From assembly GCA_003314535.1 (NCBI GenBank), contig POSG01000026.1:1-43237 (forward strand): DNA of 43,237 nt, in the 5' to 3' direction. The notes under the pieces were generated by a model. The model did not search any database and had not been told where the DNA came from. It saw nothing but the letters and a program-made list of their open reading frames with translations. The DNA comes from Geobacter sp. Its GTDB lineage: Bacteria; Desulfobacterota; Desulfuromonadia; Geobacterales; Geobacteraceae. Both the position numbers and the translations under genes were made by a program. Positions within the stretch are counted from its first letter, which is position 1. Each line of letters starts with the position of its first letter. Shown here in pieces: positions 25,435-34,601 of this stretch.

Positions 25435-25824
25435 TCAGTCGCTCATAAGGCCTGCCAACTCTGCTGGCAGACGCTTGGGCTTCATGCCAGGTCCAACGCA
25501 GACCAACGTGACCTTTGCAGCAGCCAGGAGTTTTCCATCGATTGAGCGAACCACTTGCTGTCCAAGCGTGAAAGTCGTCTTTCCAGCTTCTAGGATTTCC
25601 GTTTCGATACGGACCAGATCATCAAGCACGGCAGGCGACCGGTAGTCAATTTCAAGTTTGATTACCGGGAAAACGTATCCTCGGCCGGCAAGCTCTCCAA
25701 CCGAGACTCCTTGCTGTCTGAAGAACTCCGTTCTGCCGCGCTCCAGGAAGCCCAGGTATCTGGCATGGTATACAACCCCTCCTGCATCCGTGTCCTCGTA
25801 ATAGACTCTGAATTCCATCATCAT
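25435..25824 (-). CDS. ybgC: YbgC-type acyl-CoA thioesterase
   Basis: This 129-residue hot-dog-fold protein has the YbgC signature RVYYEDTDAGGVVYHARYL, with catalytic Asp13 and His20, followed by FLERGRTEFFR. YbgC hydrolyses short-chain acyl-CoAs and in many proteobacteria sits in the tol-pal cluster. Here no tol or pal genes are adjacent. Three consecutive ATG codons follow AAGGAT; the second or third has the better spacing. Confidence 0.92.
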   Translation of the reverse strand: MMMEFRVYYEDTDAGGVVYHARYLGFLERGRTEFFRQQGVSVGELAGRGYVFPVIKLEIDYRSPAVLDDLVRIETEILEAGKTTFTLGQQVVRSIDGKLLAAAKVTLVCVGPGMKPKRLPAELAGLMSD

Positions 25825-25914
25825 ATCCTTGATAACTAGTTTCCATCCTGAGACGGTCTCATTCCGGCCTGGAAACAGCGTTTATTCCAATCCGGGGTTT
25901 CCAGACGAACAATC

Positions 25915-25944
25915 ATTATATTAATGATGCAAACAACAACACAA
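25915..25944 (-). promoter_or_regulatory. Candidate sigma-70 promoter for ybgC
   Basis: On the minus strand TATAAT (25915-25920) is a perfect -10, with TTGTGT (25939-25944) 18 bases upstream as a weak -35. It would give a leader of about 85 bases to ybgC. The rest of the 446-base gap 25825-26270 shows no gene I can support. Confidence 0.4.
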
Positions 25945-26270
25945 CAAGCTGCCGGATGATTCTGTGAAGCCTCATTGAATCCTTAGCATTCAGAGCCTGC
26001 GAGCAAATCGCCAAAACTTGCAATATATTCCAAGGAATCCTGAAAAGGAGGAGCATCCTCGTTTTGGTGTCCGACCGGCATGGAAGGGTTGCCCCAGCCG
26101 GAAGCCGACATGTAACGCCGCATTAAGCGATGAAAATATGAGCAAAGCCGGGCGAAATACCGGATTCCAAAATCAAGCTACAAGGACCTTCCGGCTGCCC
26201 GCCGATGGGTAGGCCTGCCTTTTTGCCGCAAACCCATTTGAGGGCAGATAAGGACGTGATGCGCTTATAT

Positions 26271-26957
26271 TCAGGAAACGGAATGTATTTCTTCCCGGTT
26301 CGCGGACATTTTAGACATGACGACCAGGCAACGGTCATCTCCTGAAGCCGGAAGTTTCTGGCAGGTGCGGGAAACGATTCGAATGCCAAGCTCCGCCATC
26401 AAATTCTCGGCGCCTTTTGCCTCTTCCCCCCCCTTCTTTCCTTTCATTGCAATCATAAGGCCATCCTGCTTCAGGTAGGGAAGCCCCAAAGCCGCAAAGG
26501 TCGGAAGATCTGAAAATGCGCGGGTCACTATAAAGTCGAAGCAACCGTGGTAGTTCTCCGGAAGATGCTCAATTCTTGCATGAAGCGCACTGAACTCTTG
26601 CAGGCCAAGAATGCGCGCTATTTGTCGCTGGAACATGATCTTCTTTTCCACTGCGTCCACCGAAACGACTTTCAGGGCCGGCAGCATTATTTTCAGGGGA
26701 AGCGCAGGGAATCCTCCGCCCGATCCGATATCGAGAAGACTTCCCTGAGGATGGACGGCCGGAGTCAGCATCAGTGAATCGACGAAGTGTTTCAGGACAA
26801 TCTGTTCATCTTCCCTGATGGAAGTCAGATTGACCTTGTTGTTCCATTTCTTGAGCTCTGAAAGCAGGGTCATGAAGAACGACAGCTGCTGACTGTTCAG
26901 CGCCAGACCAAGCTCTTCCGCGCATCTCACCAGCAATTGGCCTGCCTCGGTTGTCAT
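26271..26957 (-). CDS. rsmG: 16S rRNA (guanine527-N7)-methyltransferase
   Basis: This 228-residue protein has the RsmG/GidB motifs: WNNKVNLTSI, KHFVDSL and the SAM-binding LDIGSGGGFPALPLKI (about 75-90), followed by DAVEKKIMFQ and VTRAFSDL. It methylates G527 of 16S rRNA. Its ATG overlaps the mnmG stop codon (ATGA), as often seen for gidA-gidB. The parA-parB genes that commonly follow rsmG are absent here. Confidence 0.96.
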   Translation of the reverse strand: MTTEAGQLLVRCAEELGLALNSQQLSFFMTLLSELKKWNNKVNLTSIREDEQIVLKHFVDSLMLTPAVHPQGSLLDIGSGGGFPALPLKIMLPALKVVSVDAVEKKIMFQRQIARILGLQEFSALHARIEHLPENYHGCFDFIVTRAFSDLPTFAALGLPYLKQDGLMIAMKGKKGGEEAKGAENLMAELGIRIVSRTCQKLPASGDDRCLVVMSKMSANREEIHSVS

Positions 26958-28828
26958 CGAGCCCTTCCCGCCCTGATCGCTATTGCAAGGATTGAAACCG
27001 CTGCAGGGGTAACGCCTTGAATTCTCGACGCCTGTCCAAGGGTACCCGGTCTGAAGCGTAGAAGCTTTTCCCGCACCTCGCTTGAGAGTCCAGCAAGTGT
27101 CACGTAGTCGAAATCTTCCGGTATCCTGCTGTTTTCCAGCTTCGAAGAGCGCTCAATCTGGTCGAGCTGCCTTTTAATGTAACCCTGGTACTTGACCTGT
27201 ATTTCAACCTGCTCCCGCACTTCCGCCGGCAGGCACGCACTCTGGCCATCAATCCGCATCAATTCGTGGTAGGTGAATTCGTTCCTGCGCAACAACTGTT
27301 CATAGCTGATCCCGTTATGCAGATCCGCAAGCCCGAACTCTTCAAGAAATGAACGCTCCGTTTCGGAGGGTATGAGTCGTTTACCGCGAATCCTGTTCAT
27401 TTCCTCTGCGATCATATTTCGTTTTTCGCGGAAACGGGCGTACTCTTCCTCCCCCACCAGGCCTACTTCGTATCCTTTCTCACGCAACCGCAGGTCTGCG
27501 TTATCCTCCCTGAGCAGCAGGCGGAATTCGGCCCTGGAAGTAAACATTCGATAGGGCTCCCTGGTACCAAGCGTGACCAGGTCGTCTATGAGCACTCCTA
27601 TGTAGGCCTCCCCCCTCCCGAGAATGAGCGGATCCCTTCCCTTGGTTCGAAGGGCTGCGTTTATTCCCGCAAGTATGCCCTGTGCCGCCGCTTCCTCGTA
27701 GCCTGACGTGCCGTTGATCTGGCCCGCGTGGAAAAGGTTGCGCACAAGCTTGGTCTCCAGCGAGGAGCGGATCTGGATCGGATCGACGTAATCGTACTCG
27801 ATGGCATAAGCAGGCCGCATCACTTCCACGGACTCCAGCCCTTCAATCGACCGGTACATGGCGTACTGGACATCGATGGGCAAGGAGGTGGACAGCCCGC
27901 TGGGGTAGATTTCAACGGTATCAAGCCCCTCCGGTTCCAGAAACGTCTGGTGCCTTTCCTTGTCTGGAAACCTGACGACCTTGTCCTCTATGGAAGGGCA
28001 ATAGCGTGGGCCAACACCCTCTATCAGCCCCCCATAGAGCGGCGAACGATCCAGATTTGCCCTGATGATGTCATGGGTCCTCTGGTTCGTGTATGCTATG
28101 TGGCACGGCAGCTGCTGACGAACGATCTTCCCGGTGGAAAACGAGAAAGGCACGGGCGGATCATCCCCGTGCTGTATCTCGAGCTTGCTGAAATCAATGG
28201 TTCGTCCGTCCAGGCGGGCCGGAGTTCCGGTCTTCAATCGTCCGACATCGAACCCTTGGGCGATGAGTGACGCGGACAGGCTGTCGGCCGGGAGATCGCC
28301 GGCCCGTCCGCCCGCATAGCTGGTAAGGCCGACGTGAATAAGACCGCGAAGAAAAGTTCCCGTGGTCAGGATTACCGTCTTACCCATAAACCTGACGCCC
28401 ACGCGGGTATCAACTCCCAGGACCACGCCTTCTTCAACGTACAGGGCGGTCACTTCCCCCTGCTTCATCGAAAGGTTTTCCTGGTTTTCCAGCACCCGCT
28501 TCATGCGCAGCCTATAGAGCTGCTTGTCGGCCTGGGCGCGGGAAGCTCGAACAGCAGGACCTTTTCTTGTATTGAGGGTCCTGAACTGTATTCCGGTCTC
28601 GTCGATGTTCTTTCCCATTTCTCCGCCCAGGGCATCGATCTCCCGTACCAGGTGACCCTTGGCCAGGCCTCCAATGGCAGGATTGCAGGACATGAGGGCT
28701 ATAGCATCAAGGTTGATTGACAGGAGCAATGTCGCGCACCCCATGCGCGCTCCTGCAAGAGCGGCTTCACAGCCTGCATGCCCCGCCCCGACCACGATTA
28801 TGTCGTACTGCTTGTCGTAAATTACCAC
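26954..28828 (-). CDS. mnmG: tRNA uridine-5-carboxymethylaminomethyl modification enzyme MnmG
   Basis: This 624-residue protein has the N-terminal FAD motif GAGHAGCEAA (14-23), the RYCPSIEDKVVRF segment carrying a catalytic cysteine, and the helical C-terminal MnmE-binding domain ending around YQGYIKRQ. Length is normal for MnmG/GidA. With MnmE it modifies the wobble uridine of several tRNAs. Translation starts at GTG 28826-28828 behind GAGGG. The gene lies between mnmE and rsmG. Confidence 0.97.
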   Translation of the reverse strand: MVIYDKQYDIIVVGAGHAGCEAALAGARMGCATLLLSINLDAIALMSCNPAIGGLAKGHLVREIDALGGEMGKNIDETGIQFRTLNTRKGPAVRASRAQADKQLYRLRMKRVLENQENLSMKQGEVTALYVEEGVVLGVDTRVGVRFMGKTVILTTGTFLRGLIHVGLTSYAGGRAGDLPADSLSASLIAQGFDVGRLKTGTPARLDGRTIDFSKLEIQHGDDPPVPFSFSTGKIVRQQLPCHIAYTNQRTHDIIRANLDRSPLYGGLIEGVGPRYCPSIEDKVVRFPDKERHQTFLEPEGLDTVEIYPSGLSTSLPIDVQYAMYRSIEGLESVEVMRPAYAIEYDYVDPIQIRSSLETKLVRNLFHAGQINGTSGYEEAAAQGILAGINAALRTKGRDPLILGRGEAYIGVLIDDLVTLGTREPYRMFTSRAEFRLLLREDNADLRLREKGYEVGLVGEEEYARFREKRNMIAEEMNRIRGKRLIPSETERSFLEEFGLADLHNGISYEQLLRRNEFTYHELMRIDGQSACLPAEVREQVEIQVKYQGYIKRQLDQIERSSKLENSRIPEDFDYVTLAGLSSEVREKLLRFRPGTLGQASRIQGVTPAAVSILAIAIRAGRAR

Positions 28829-29010
28829 TGAACTGCCCTCAATATTCCTGCAAGTGTCCCGTGCGGTTAATTCATTCCTTCAAATTGTGGAACGCTGCCA
28901 AAAGGGGCCCTTCAAAGGGGCCGATAAAGCGGCCTCATGGCTATGAGGCATTTGCAGCACAAATAATTTTATCGCTTCCCAAAGCCCGTGAACAAGCCAT
29001 CCAGAAGCAA

Positions 29011-29026
29011 TGTTCCACGTGGAACG
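29011..29026. promoter_or_regulatory. parS centromere (ParB-binding site)
   Basis: TGTTCCACGTGGAACG matches the 16-bp parS consensus TGTTNCACGTGAAACA closely, with a perfect TTCCACGTGGAA core, as in Pseudomonas-type parS. It lies four bases past the mnmE stop codon and about 4 kb from dnaA, where parS sites normally cluster around oriC. I found no second copy in the window by eye. Confidence 0.85.
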
Positions 29027-29030
29027 GTCA

Positions 29031-30401
29031 CTATTTGCCGATGCAGAACCTGGAAAATATTTCATCAAGAATTGAGTCCGGGGTCGTTTCACCGGTTATC
29101 TCACCCAAAGCACCCAACGCATCCCTCAGGTCAAGGGCAGAGAATTCGAGGCCGACACCGCGCCCGAAACCGTCAAGAAATGAAGCGATATGCACTTTTG
29201 CCTTTGCCAGGGCATCACGATGCCTTACCTGCGTAAGCACGGTGTAGTCACGCCCCTCGATAATACCCTCTCGAACAAACATGGAAAATATTGCTTCACG
29301 CAACTCGTCGATCCCCTCACCGTCCCGCGCGGAAATGCTCACGACCTTCAAGTCACTCAGATCATCGGGTAATTGGACTACTCGCTGCAGATCGGATTTG
29401 TTCAAAACAAGGATGACCGTGCAGCCGGACACCGCATCCATTATTAATCGATCCTCATCATCAAACGGTTTTGATCCGTCAACAACGACCAGCACAATGT
29501 CCGCAAGCGGGATCTTCTCCAGGGTCAGCCGCATTCCTTCCTGTTCGACCTCGTCCTCGGTTTCCCTAATGCCGGCCGTATCGAGAAGGGTTACAGGCAA
29601 TCCTTTTATGTTGACAACCTCTTCAATAATATCCCTAGTAGTTCCCGGAACTGAAGTAACAATAGCCCTTTTTTCCCTGAGGAGAGTGTTCAAAAGGCTT
29701 GATTTTCCGACATTCGGCTTTCCTGCGATAAGGACGGACACTCCTTCCCTTATGACACGTCCCTCCCTGAACCCCTCGAGAAGTTCCTCAATTCTTTCGA
29801 AGCTCCCGCGTACTGACGATTTGATCTCATCATTGTCAGGCAATAATATATCATCCTCAGGAAAATCTATATATGCCTCAATCAATGCAAGCGATTTGAA
29901 AATGCCATCCCGTACCGCATTTATCCTGTTCGACAGAAATCCTTCTCTCTGGTGCTGTGCTAATGATAGCGCAGTCTCAGTCTTGCTGCGTATCAATTCA
30001 ATCACGGCCTCGGCCTGCAGCAGGTCGATCCGTCCGTTCAGAAAGGCGCGTTTCGTGAATTCGCCCGGATCGGCAAGCCTGGCCCCCTGGGACAACACCA
30101 GCTCAAGAACTTTCCTCACCACCAGATAACCGCCATGGCATTGAATTTCCAGGACATCTTCCCGGGTATACGATCGGGGCGCCAGCATGACGACCACCAT
30201 TGCCTCGTCCAGCACCAATCCGCTTCCGGGATCAACTATTTCGCCATAATAAAAGCGGTGGCTTTCCAAGCCACCGCTCCCACGTGCGCGAAATATGCGT
30301 GAGGCTATCCCGCCTGCTCCCACGCCACTAACCCTGACTATTCCGATCCCGCCCTCCCCCACTGGAGTGGCGATAGCGGCGATAGTGTCCTTGTGATACA
30401 T
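29031..30401 (-). CDS. mnmE: tRNA modification GTPase MnmE
   Basis: This 456-residue protein has the N-terminal folate-binding domain (IAAIATPVGEGGIGIVRVSG), a helical domain interrupted by the G domain (P-loop GKPNVGKSS at 227-235, switch LLDTAGIRETED, NKSD) and the invariant C-terminal FCIGK whose Cys is needed for tRNA modification. It partners with MnmG. It starts 26 bases after the yidC stop and ends just before the parS site. Confidence 0.97.
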   Translation of the reverse strand: MYHKDTIAAIATPVGEGGIGIVRVSGVGAGGIASRIFRARGSGGLESHRFYYGEIVDPGSGLVLDEAMVVVMLAPRSYTREDVLEIQCHGGYLVVRKVLELVLSQGARLADPGEFTKRAFLNGRIDLLQAEAVIELIRSKTETALSLAQHQREGFLSNRINAVRDGIFKSLALIEAYIDFPEDDILLPDNDEIKSSVRGSFERIEELLEGFREGRVIREGVSVLIAGKPNVGKSSLLNTLLREKRAIVTSVPGTTRDIIEEVVNIKGLPVTLLDTAGIRETEDEVEQEGMRLTLEKIPLADIVLVVVDGSKPFDDEDRLIMDAVSGCTVILVLNKSDLQRVVQLPDDLSDLKVVSISARDGEGIDELREAIFSMFVREGIIEGRDYTVLTQVRHRDALAKAKVHIASFLDGFGRGVGLEFSALDLRDALGALGEITGETTPDSILDEIFSRFCIGK

Positions 30402-30427
30402 TTATTCTCCCGCGGCTGTAAATGTTC

Positions 30428-32017
30428 CTATTCGGCGGTGATCCTGTTGATGTACATCTGTTGGGCGATGGTCAGGATATTGTTTACCAGCCAGTAAATA
30501 ACCAGCCCAGAAGGAAAATTCAAAAACATGAAGGTGAATACTATGGGCAAGGCCATCATCATCTTGGCCTGCATCGGATCCATTGTGGACGGAGTCATTT
30601 TCTGCTGAATGAACATCGTAGCCCCCATGATTATGGGGGTCACGTAATAGGGATCTTTAGCAGAGAGATCGGTTATCCATAACATGAAAGGCGCATGGCG
30701 CAGTTCGATGGAGTACATCAGAGCCTTGTAAAGAGCGAAGAAAACCGGTATCTGGATAACCATGGGAAGACAGCCGCCCAGCGGGTTCACCTTGTGGGTC
30801 TTGTACAGATCCATCATGGCCCTGTTCATGCCGTCTCGATCGTCCTTGTATTTCTCCTTAAGCTCGGCCATCTTGGGCTGAAGCTTCTGCATGTCCTTCA
30901 TCGACTTGTAGCTCTTGTGAGTCAAAGGGAAAAACAAAAGTTTTATGATCACCGTTATGATGATTATGGCTATCCCGTAATTGTGAGTGTACTTGTAGAA
31001 ATACTTCAGGACATTAAGCAGCGGATTGGCGATGGCGGAGAACCAGCCCAGATCCAGGGCCTTCTCCAGGCCAGCATTTTCGGCCTTAAGGATTTCCAGA
31101 TCCTTGGGACCGAAGAAAATCCGGAAATCGACTTCCTGTGATTGACCGGGCAGAAGTTCGAAATCCTTTGAAGCAACGGCAGTTTCGAGATTTCCGGACG
31201 GACTTTTCTGCATGGCAACAGAAGCTATGCTTCCAGCCTCACCCAGCACAGCACTCAGGAAATACTTGTCAGCATACCCGCTCCACGCCACGTTCTGTGT
31301 GAACCTGGCAGGTTTTTCCACCAGGTCCTTGGCCGGCTTGGATGTAAAGCTGCCGTCTGTGAGAGTAACTGCTGCGTTGACCTCGAACCTTCCCTGCTTG
31401 GAAGTCACGTCAGGCTGATGGGGCAACAGGCAATTCAGGCTGCTGGTGCGCTTTTCGGGACTCCGGTTGTCAATCCTGTTCTCGAGGCGTACTTCATACT
31501 TGTTTCCGGTGAAAACAAAAGATTTTGTTACGATAACGCCCTGAGGAGATTTCCAAACGAAATCAAGCTTCTTCTTTTCATCTCCAGACAACTTGAGGGA
31601 CCGGGCGCCAGTTTCATAGAGTGCAGACTGATCAAGGGACAGGCCGGGAGCTGAAATTCTCAGCGCGAACTTCTCCGGATTTGCTGAAGATATCAGCGAA
31701 ACGAGCTTGCTGCCCCTGTCGGCTGTTTCATGGTATTTTTTAAGGACCAGGCTCTTTATTCCCGCGCCCTGCGTTGAAAAGACCATGGAAAACAGATCAG
31801 TTTCAACTTGCACGTCCCTGGGCGGCGACGCATTGGCATTCGCCTGAACCGGTGCCATGGCAGCGGTCGTTGAAACAGCCTGTTGCGCCTTGGCAGTAGT
31901 GGCGGCACTCTGAACAGGCACAGCGGGCTTCTTGGTCTCCGGCGCCGGAAAAAGCATCGTATAAACATAAAAAAAGCCAAGTGATAGTACTACAGCCAGT
32001 AATGCACGTTTTTCCAT
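30428..32017 (-). CDS. yidC: Membrane protein insertase YidC
   Basis: This 529-residue protein has the Gram-negative YidC layout: an N-terminal membrane helix (about 4-23), a low-complexity Ala/Pro linker (about 25-65), a large periplasmic beta-domain (to about 315) and a C-terminal five-helix insertase core with KPLGGCLP-like (VNPLGGCLPMVIQIPVFFALY) and SAKDPYYVTPI segments. It inserts and folds inner-membrane proteins with or without Sec. AGGAG precedes the ATG. It follows yidD by 15 bases. Confidence 0.97.
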   Translation of the reverse strand: MEKRALLAVVLSLGFFYVYTMLFPAPETKKPAVPVQSAATTAKAQQAVSTTAAMAPVQANANASPPRDVQVETDLFSMVFSTQGAGIKSLVLKKYHETADRGSKLVSLISSANPEKFALRISAPGLSLDQSALYETGARSLKLSGDEKKKLDFVWKSPQGVIVTKSFVFTGNKYEVRLENRIDNRSPEKRTSSLNCLLPHQPDVTSKQGRFEVNAAVTLTDGSFTSKPAKDLVEKPARFTQNVAWSGYADKYFLSAVLGEAGSIASVAMQKSPSGNLETAVASKDFELLPGQSQEVDFRIFFGPKDLEILKAENAGLEKALDLGWFSAIANPLLNVLKYFYKYTHNYGIAIIIITVIIKLLFFPLTHKSYKSMKDMQKLQPKMAELKEKYKDDRDGMNRAMMDLYKTHKVNPLGGCLPMVIQIPVFFALYKALMYSIELRHAPFMLWITDLSAKDPYYVTPIIMGATMFIQQKMTPSTMDPMQAKMMMALPIVFTFMFLNFPSGLVIYWLVNNILTIAQQMYINRITAE

Positions 32018-32032
32018 GTAGACTCCTGGAGG

Positions 32033-32245
32033 CTAAGGTACGGGATCGTACCCTCCCGGGTGAAACGGATGGCACTTCATCAACCGCACACAGGTAAGGG
32101 CAATGCCCTTTACAACGCCATATTGCTCCAACGATTGCTTTGAATAATGCGAACAGGTGGGATAAAAACGACAGGCATTCCCCAGGTAGGGTGAAACAAT
32201 CTTCTGGTAGACAACAATTAAATTGATCAGCAACCGCTTGAACAT
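32033..32245 (-). CDS. yidD: Membrane protein insertion efficiency factor YidD
   Basis: This 70-residue protein has the family signature [31 protein letters not shown] followed by [14 protein letters not shown]. The N-terminal amphipathic helix would attach it to the inner membrane. It assists YidC. The start at 32245 overlaps the 3' end of rnpA by 19 bases, an arrangement common in the rpmH-rnpA-yidD-yidC cluster. Confidence 0.95.
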   Translation of the reverse strand: MFKRLLINLIVVYQKIVSPYLGNACRFYPTCSHYSKQSLEQYGVVKGIALTCVRLMKCHPFHPGGYDPVP

Positions 32246-32586
32246 GTCTGGTTCCGAATAGACCTTAACGCCTTGTCCAGTTCTCGGCATATACCATGGT
32301 AGGAGAGCCTCTCGGCCCCCCGTTTACCGATGATGTTGAAATCGGCGGTGAAGAAAAGCTCCTTATGGAGCCTGAAAAACTCCCTTATCCGCCTTTTTAC
32401 GCGGTTCCGTATCACCGCGATACCCACCTTCCTGCTGACAGTGATTCCCAATCTTGCATGCCCGCATTCACCTGTCCGCCAGATGACAATGAAATGGGTC
32501 GTGCTTATCTTTTTTCCGGAATCGGCTAGAAGTAGATAATCGCGGCGTTTCCTGATCCTTTCACCGCGGGAAAAGGAGGTATTCAC
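32227..32586 (-). CDS. rnpA: Ribonuclease P protein component
   Basis: From GTG 32584-32586 the protein is 119 residues, normal for RnpA. The signature [13 protein letters not shown] (RNA-binding RNR motif) is present, preceded by GITVSRKVG. It binds the RNase P RNA and helps process tRNA 5' ends. The GTG start follows GTAGGTG and lies five bases after rpmH. The much longer open frame extending over rpmH is not coding upstream of this point. Confidence 0.94.
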   Translation of the reverse strand: MNTSFSRGERIRKRRDYLLLADSGKKISTTHFIVIWRTGECGHARLGITVSRKVGIAVIRNRVKRRIREFFRLHKELFFTADFNIIGKRGAERLSYHGICRELDKALRSIRNQTCSSGC

Positions 32587-32591
32587 ATCAC

Positions 32592-32741
32592 CTACTTGCA
32601 GGCAATCTGCACGGACAATTTCTTGCGCCCCTTTGCACGTCTTCTCTTGATTACGAGCCTGCCGTTCTTGGTCGACATGCGGACGAGAAACCCATGGGTT
32701 CTCTTGCGCGAAATGTTGCTTGGCTGATATGTTCTCTTCAT
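32592..32741 (-). CDS. rpmH: 50S ribosomal protein L34
   Basis: This 49-residue basic protein reads [20 protein letters not shown] and ends in a [11 protein letters not shown] segment, the unmistakable L34 sequence. It is a few residues longer than E. coli L34 (46 residues) at the C-terminus. AAGGAG lies 9 bases before the ATG. It is the first gene of the minus-strand ribosome/membrane-insertion cluster next to dnaA. Confidence 0.97.
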   Translation of the reverse strand: MKRTYQPSNISRKRTHGFLVRMSTKNGRLVIKRRRAKGRKKLSVQIACK

Positions 32742-32791
32742 ATGAACGAACTCCTTTTTGGGCAAAGATAAAGAAGTAATGCGAACTGGTA

Positions 32792-32821
32792 TTTTTAAAC
32801 CCATCCACTGCGCTTTGTCAA
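32792..32821 (-). promoter_or_regulatory. Sigma-70 promoter for rpmH operon
   Basis: On the minus strand TTGACA (32816-32821) is a perfect -35 and TAAAAA (32792-32797) an acceptable -10 with 18-base spacing. This gives a leader of about 45 bases to rpmH. Confidence 0.6.
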
Positions 32822-32914
32822 GCTCATTTTTACCTCACCAGGAAAAAATAGCCTTGCAAATTAGGGGGTTCTCTGGTACTGTTCAAACTTCTTGAATAGA
32901 TTGAGATAATGCCG

Positions 32915-32987
32915 TTTTTTACCCTTATTTTTTTCTCCAAAATATTGATATATTTCATCTTTTAATTTTATCAACATCTGTTGAAAA
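32915..32987. other. oriC, left part: AT-rich tract and DnaA boxes upstream of dnaA
   Basis: The rpmH-dnaA gap holds an AT-rich tract (about 32915-32970) followed by two head-to-head DnaA-box-like 9-mers, TTATCAACA (32968-32976) and TGTTGAAAA (32979-32987). A possible dnaA promoter (TTGATA at 32945-32950, TATCAA at 32969-32974) overlaps the first box, which would allow the usual DnaA autorepression. Together with the dnaA-dnaN gap this could form a bipartite origin. Confidence 0.5.
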
Positions 32988-33016
32988 ACCTGTTTATAAC
33001 TTACCCGGGCGCGAGT

Positions 33017-34375
33017 ATGTTTTCTATGGAAAAAGTATGGATCGATGTACTTTCCAATATTGAGAAGGTCCTCACTCCCCACACCTTCACCACGTGGATT
33101 CAACCGCTGAAGTTCCTTGACGTCAAGGGAGATCTCCTGTACCTGGAAGCCCCGAACAATTTTTTCAGGGAAATGGTAAGGGAAAACTATCTTTCCATGA
33201 TAGAAGAAGCTCTCTCGGCCCTGCTCAAAACGAAAATAGCTGTAGAAATCCGCATATCCCCAAAAGTGCCGAACGAAGCCGCAGCAGAGCATCCGGCATC
33301 CATGCCGGAGCCGGACGCTGCTCCTTTGACCGAATCCAGGAACAGCCTTGACTTCTGCTCAAATCTCAATCCCAAGTACTCCTTCGAAACCTTCGTCTGC
33401 GGAGCGGGAAACCAGTTTGCACACGCTGCGGCCCAGGCTGTGGCAAACAAGCCGGCAACCAACTACAACCCCCTTTTCATATACGGCGGTGTCGGTCTCG
33501 GCAAAACGCACCTTTTGACAGCTATCGGCAACCATATCCTGGCTGCCAACCCGGCAGCGCGCATATGTCTCTACACTTCCGAAAAGTTCATGAACGAGAT
33601 GATCAACTGCATCCGTTACAAGAAGATGGAAGAGTTCAGAAACAAATTCAGGAGCATGGATGTTCTCCTGATAGATGATATACAGTTCATGGCGGGCAAG
33701 GAGGCAACCCAGGAGGAATTTTTTCATACCTTTAACGCTCTCCACGAATCCCACAAACAGATCGTTGTGACATCGGACAAGTTTCCAAAGGATATGGCCG
33801 GCCTGGAAGAACGTCTCCGTTCACGTTTCGAATGGGGGCTGATCGCAGACATACAACCCCCTGATATCGAAACCAAAGTTGCAATTTTAAAGAAAAAATC
33901 CGAAACTGACACCATAAATCTTCCGGATGACGTCGCTTTATTTCTCGCCTCCAGTTCTACTACAAACGTACGCGAACTTGAAGGAATGCTGATACGGTTG
34001 GGCGCTTACGCGAGCCTTACCGGTAACGAAATAAACCTTTCAATGGCTCGCGAAGTGCTCAAGGATATAATCGTAGAGAAAAACCGCGAAATCAGCGTGG
34101 AAATGATCCAGAAATTCGTCGCCGAGTTCTTCAGCATCAGGGTATCTGATCTGAAATCCGACAAACGTCTCAAAACTCTCGTAATACCGAGACAGATTGC
34201 AATCTTTCTCTGCCGGGAGCTTACCAAATCCTCTTATCCCGAAATTGGCGACAAGTTCGGCGGTAAAGATCATTCAACCATCATCCATTCTTTCAAGAAG
34301 ATTACGAAACTCTTGTCTTCTGATCCCGAGTTGAAGAATACCGTTGAAACCCTGAAGAGAGGATTGTTGGAGTAA
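33017..34375 (+). CDS. dnaA: Chromosomal replication initiator protein DnaA
   Basis: From ATG 33017 the protein is 452 residues. It shows domain I (MEKVWIDVLSNIEK), a variable linker (about 80-115), AAA+ domain III with Walker A GGVGLGKT (157-164) and Walker B LLIDDIQF (217-224), and domain IV with the DNA-recognition KDHSTIIHS near residue 417. An alternative start is ATG 33026. Neither has a strong ribosome binding site. DnaA-box-like sites flank the gene on both sides. Confidence 0.97.
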   Translation: MFSMEKVWIDVLSNIEKVLTPHTFTTWIQPLKFLDVKGDLLYLEAPNNFFREMVRENYLSMIEEALSALLKTKIAVEIRISPKVPNEAAAEHPASMPEPDAAPLTESRNSLDFCSNLNPKYSFETFVCGAGNQFAHAAAQAVANKPATNYNPLFIYGGVGLGKTHLLTAIGNHILAANPAARICLYTSEKFMNEMINCIRYKKMEEFRNKFRSMDVLLIDDIQFMAGKEATQEEFFHTFNALHESHKQIVVTSDKFPKDMAGLEERLRSRFEWGLIADIQPPDIETKVAILKKKSETDTINLPDDVALFLASSSTTNVRELEGMLIRLGAYASLTGNEINLSMAREVLKDIIVEKNREISVEMIQKFVAEFFSIRVSDLKSDKRLKTLVIPRQIAIFLCRELTKSSYPEIGDKFGGKDHSTIIHSFKKITKLLSSDPELKNTVETLKRGLLE

Positions 34376-34601
34376 ACTGGATAAAGCTGTTGGCAAAATG
34401 CCGGAACCTGTGGAAAAAAAACTCCCTGTTGATATCAGCTCAAAAGACTCTCCAGGGCCAACACGGTTTTCAACAGCGCAAACCTGAAGTGCCGCGCACA
34501 TTTATCGGCATTTTCAACAATTCAACACCGGCTACTTATTACTACTTGATTCTTTATTTAAACCTATTAGTATTAACCATCCGTACAAGATTGGGGGCCA
34601 C
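34376..34601. other. oriC, right part: DnaA boxes and AT-rich unwinding element
   Basis: The dnaA-dnaN gap contains TGTGGAAAA (34409-34417, complement of TTTTCCACA), TTTTCAACA (34467-34475) and TTTTCAACA (34511-34519), plus a weaker TGTTGATAT (34428-34436). They are followed by an AT-rich stretch at about 34531-34582 that could unwind. This arrangement of boxes then AT-rich DNA, plus the strand switch of flanking genes, supports an origin here. Confidence 0.6.

Noticed and set aside
28932-28949. GCCTCAT/ATGAGGC hairpin between mnmE and mnmG as a terminator
   Set aside because: The 7-bp stem is real, but no T-run follows on either strand and the genes on both sides are normally cotranscribed.
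32227-32808. Long frame extending rnpA upstream through rpmH
   Set aside because: The upstream part overlaps rpmH in another frame and has no RnpA homology. rnpA starts at the GTG at 32586.
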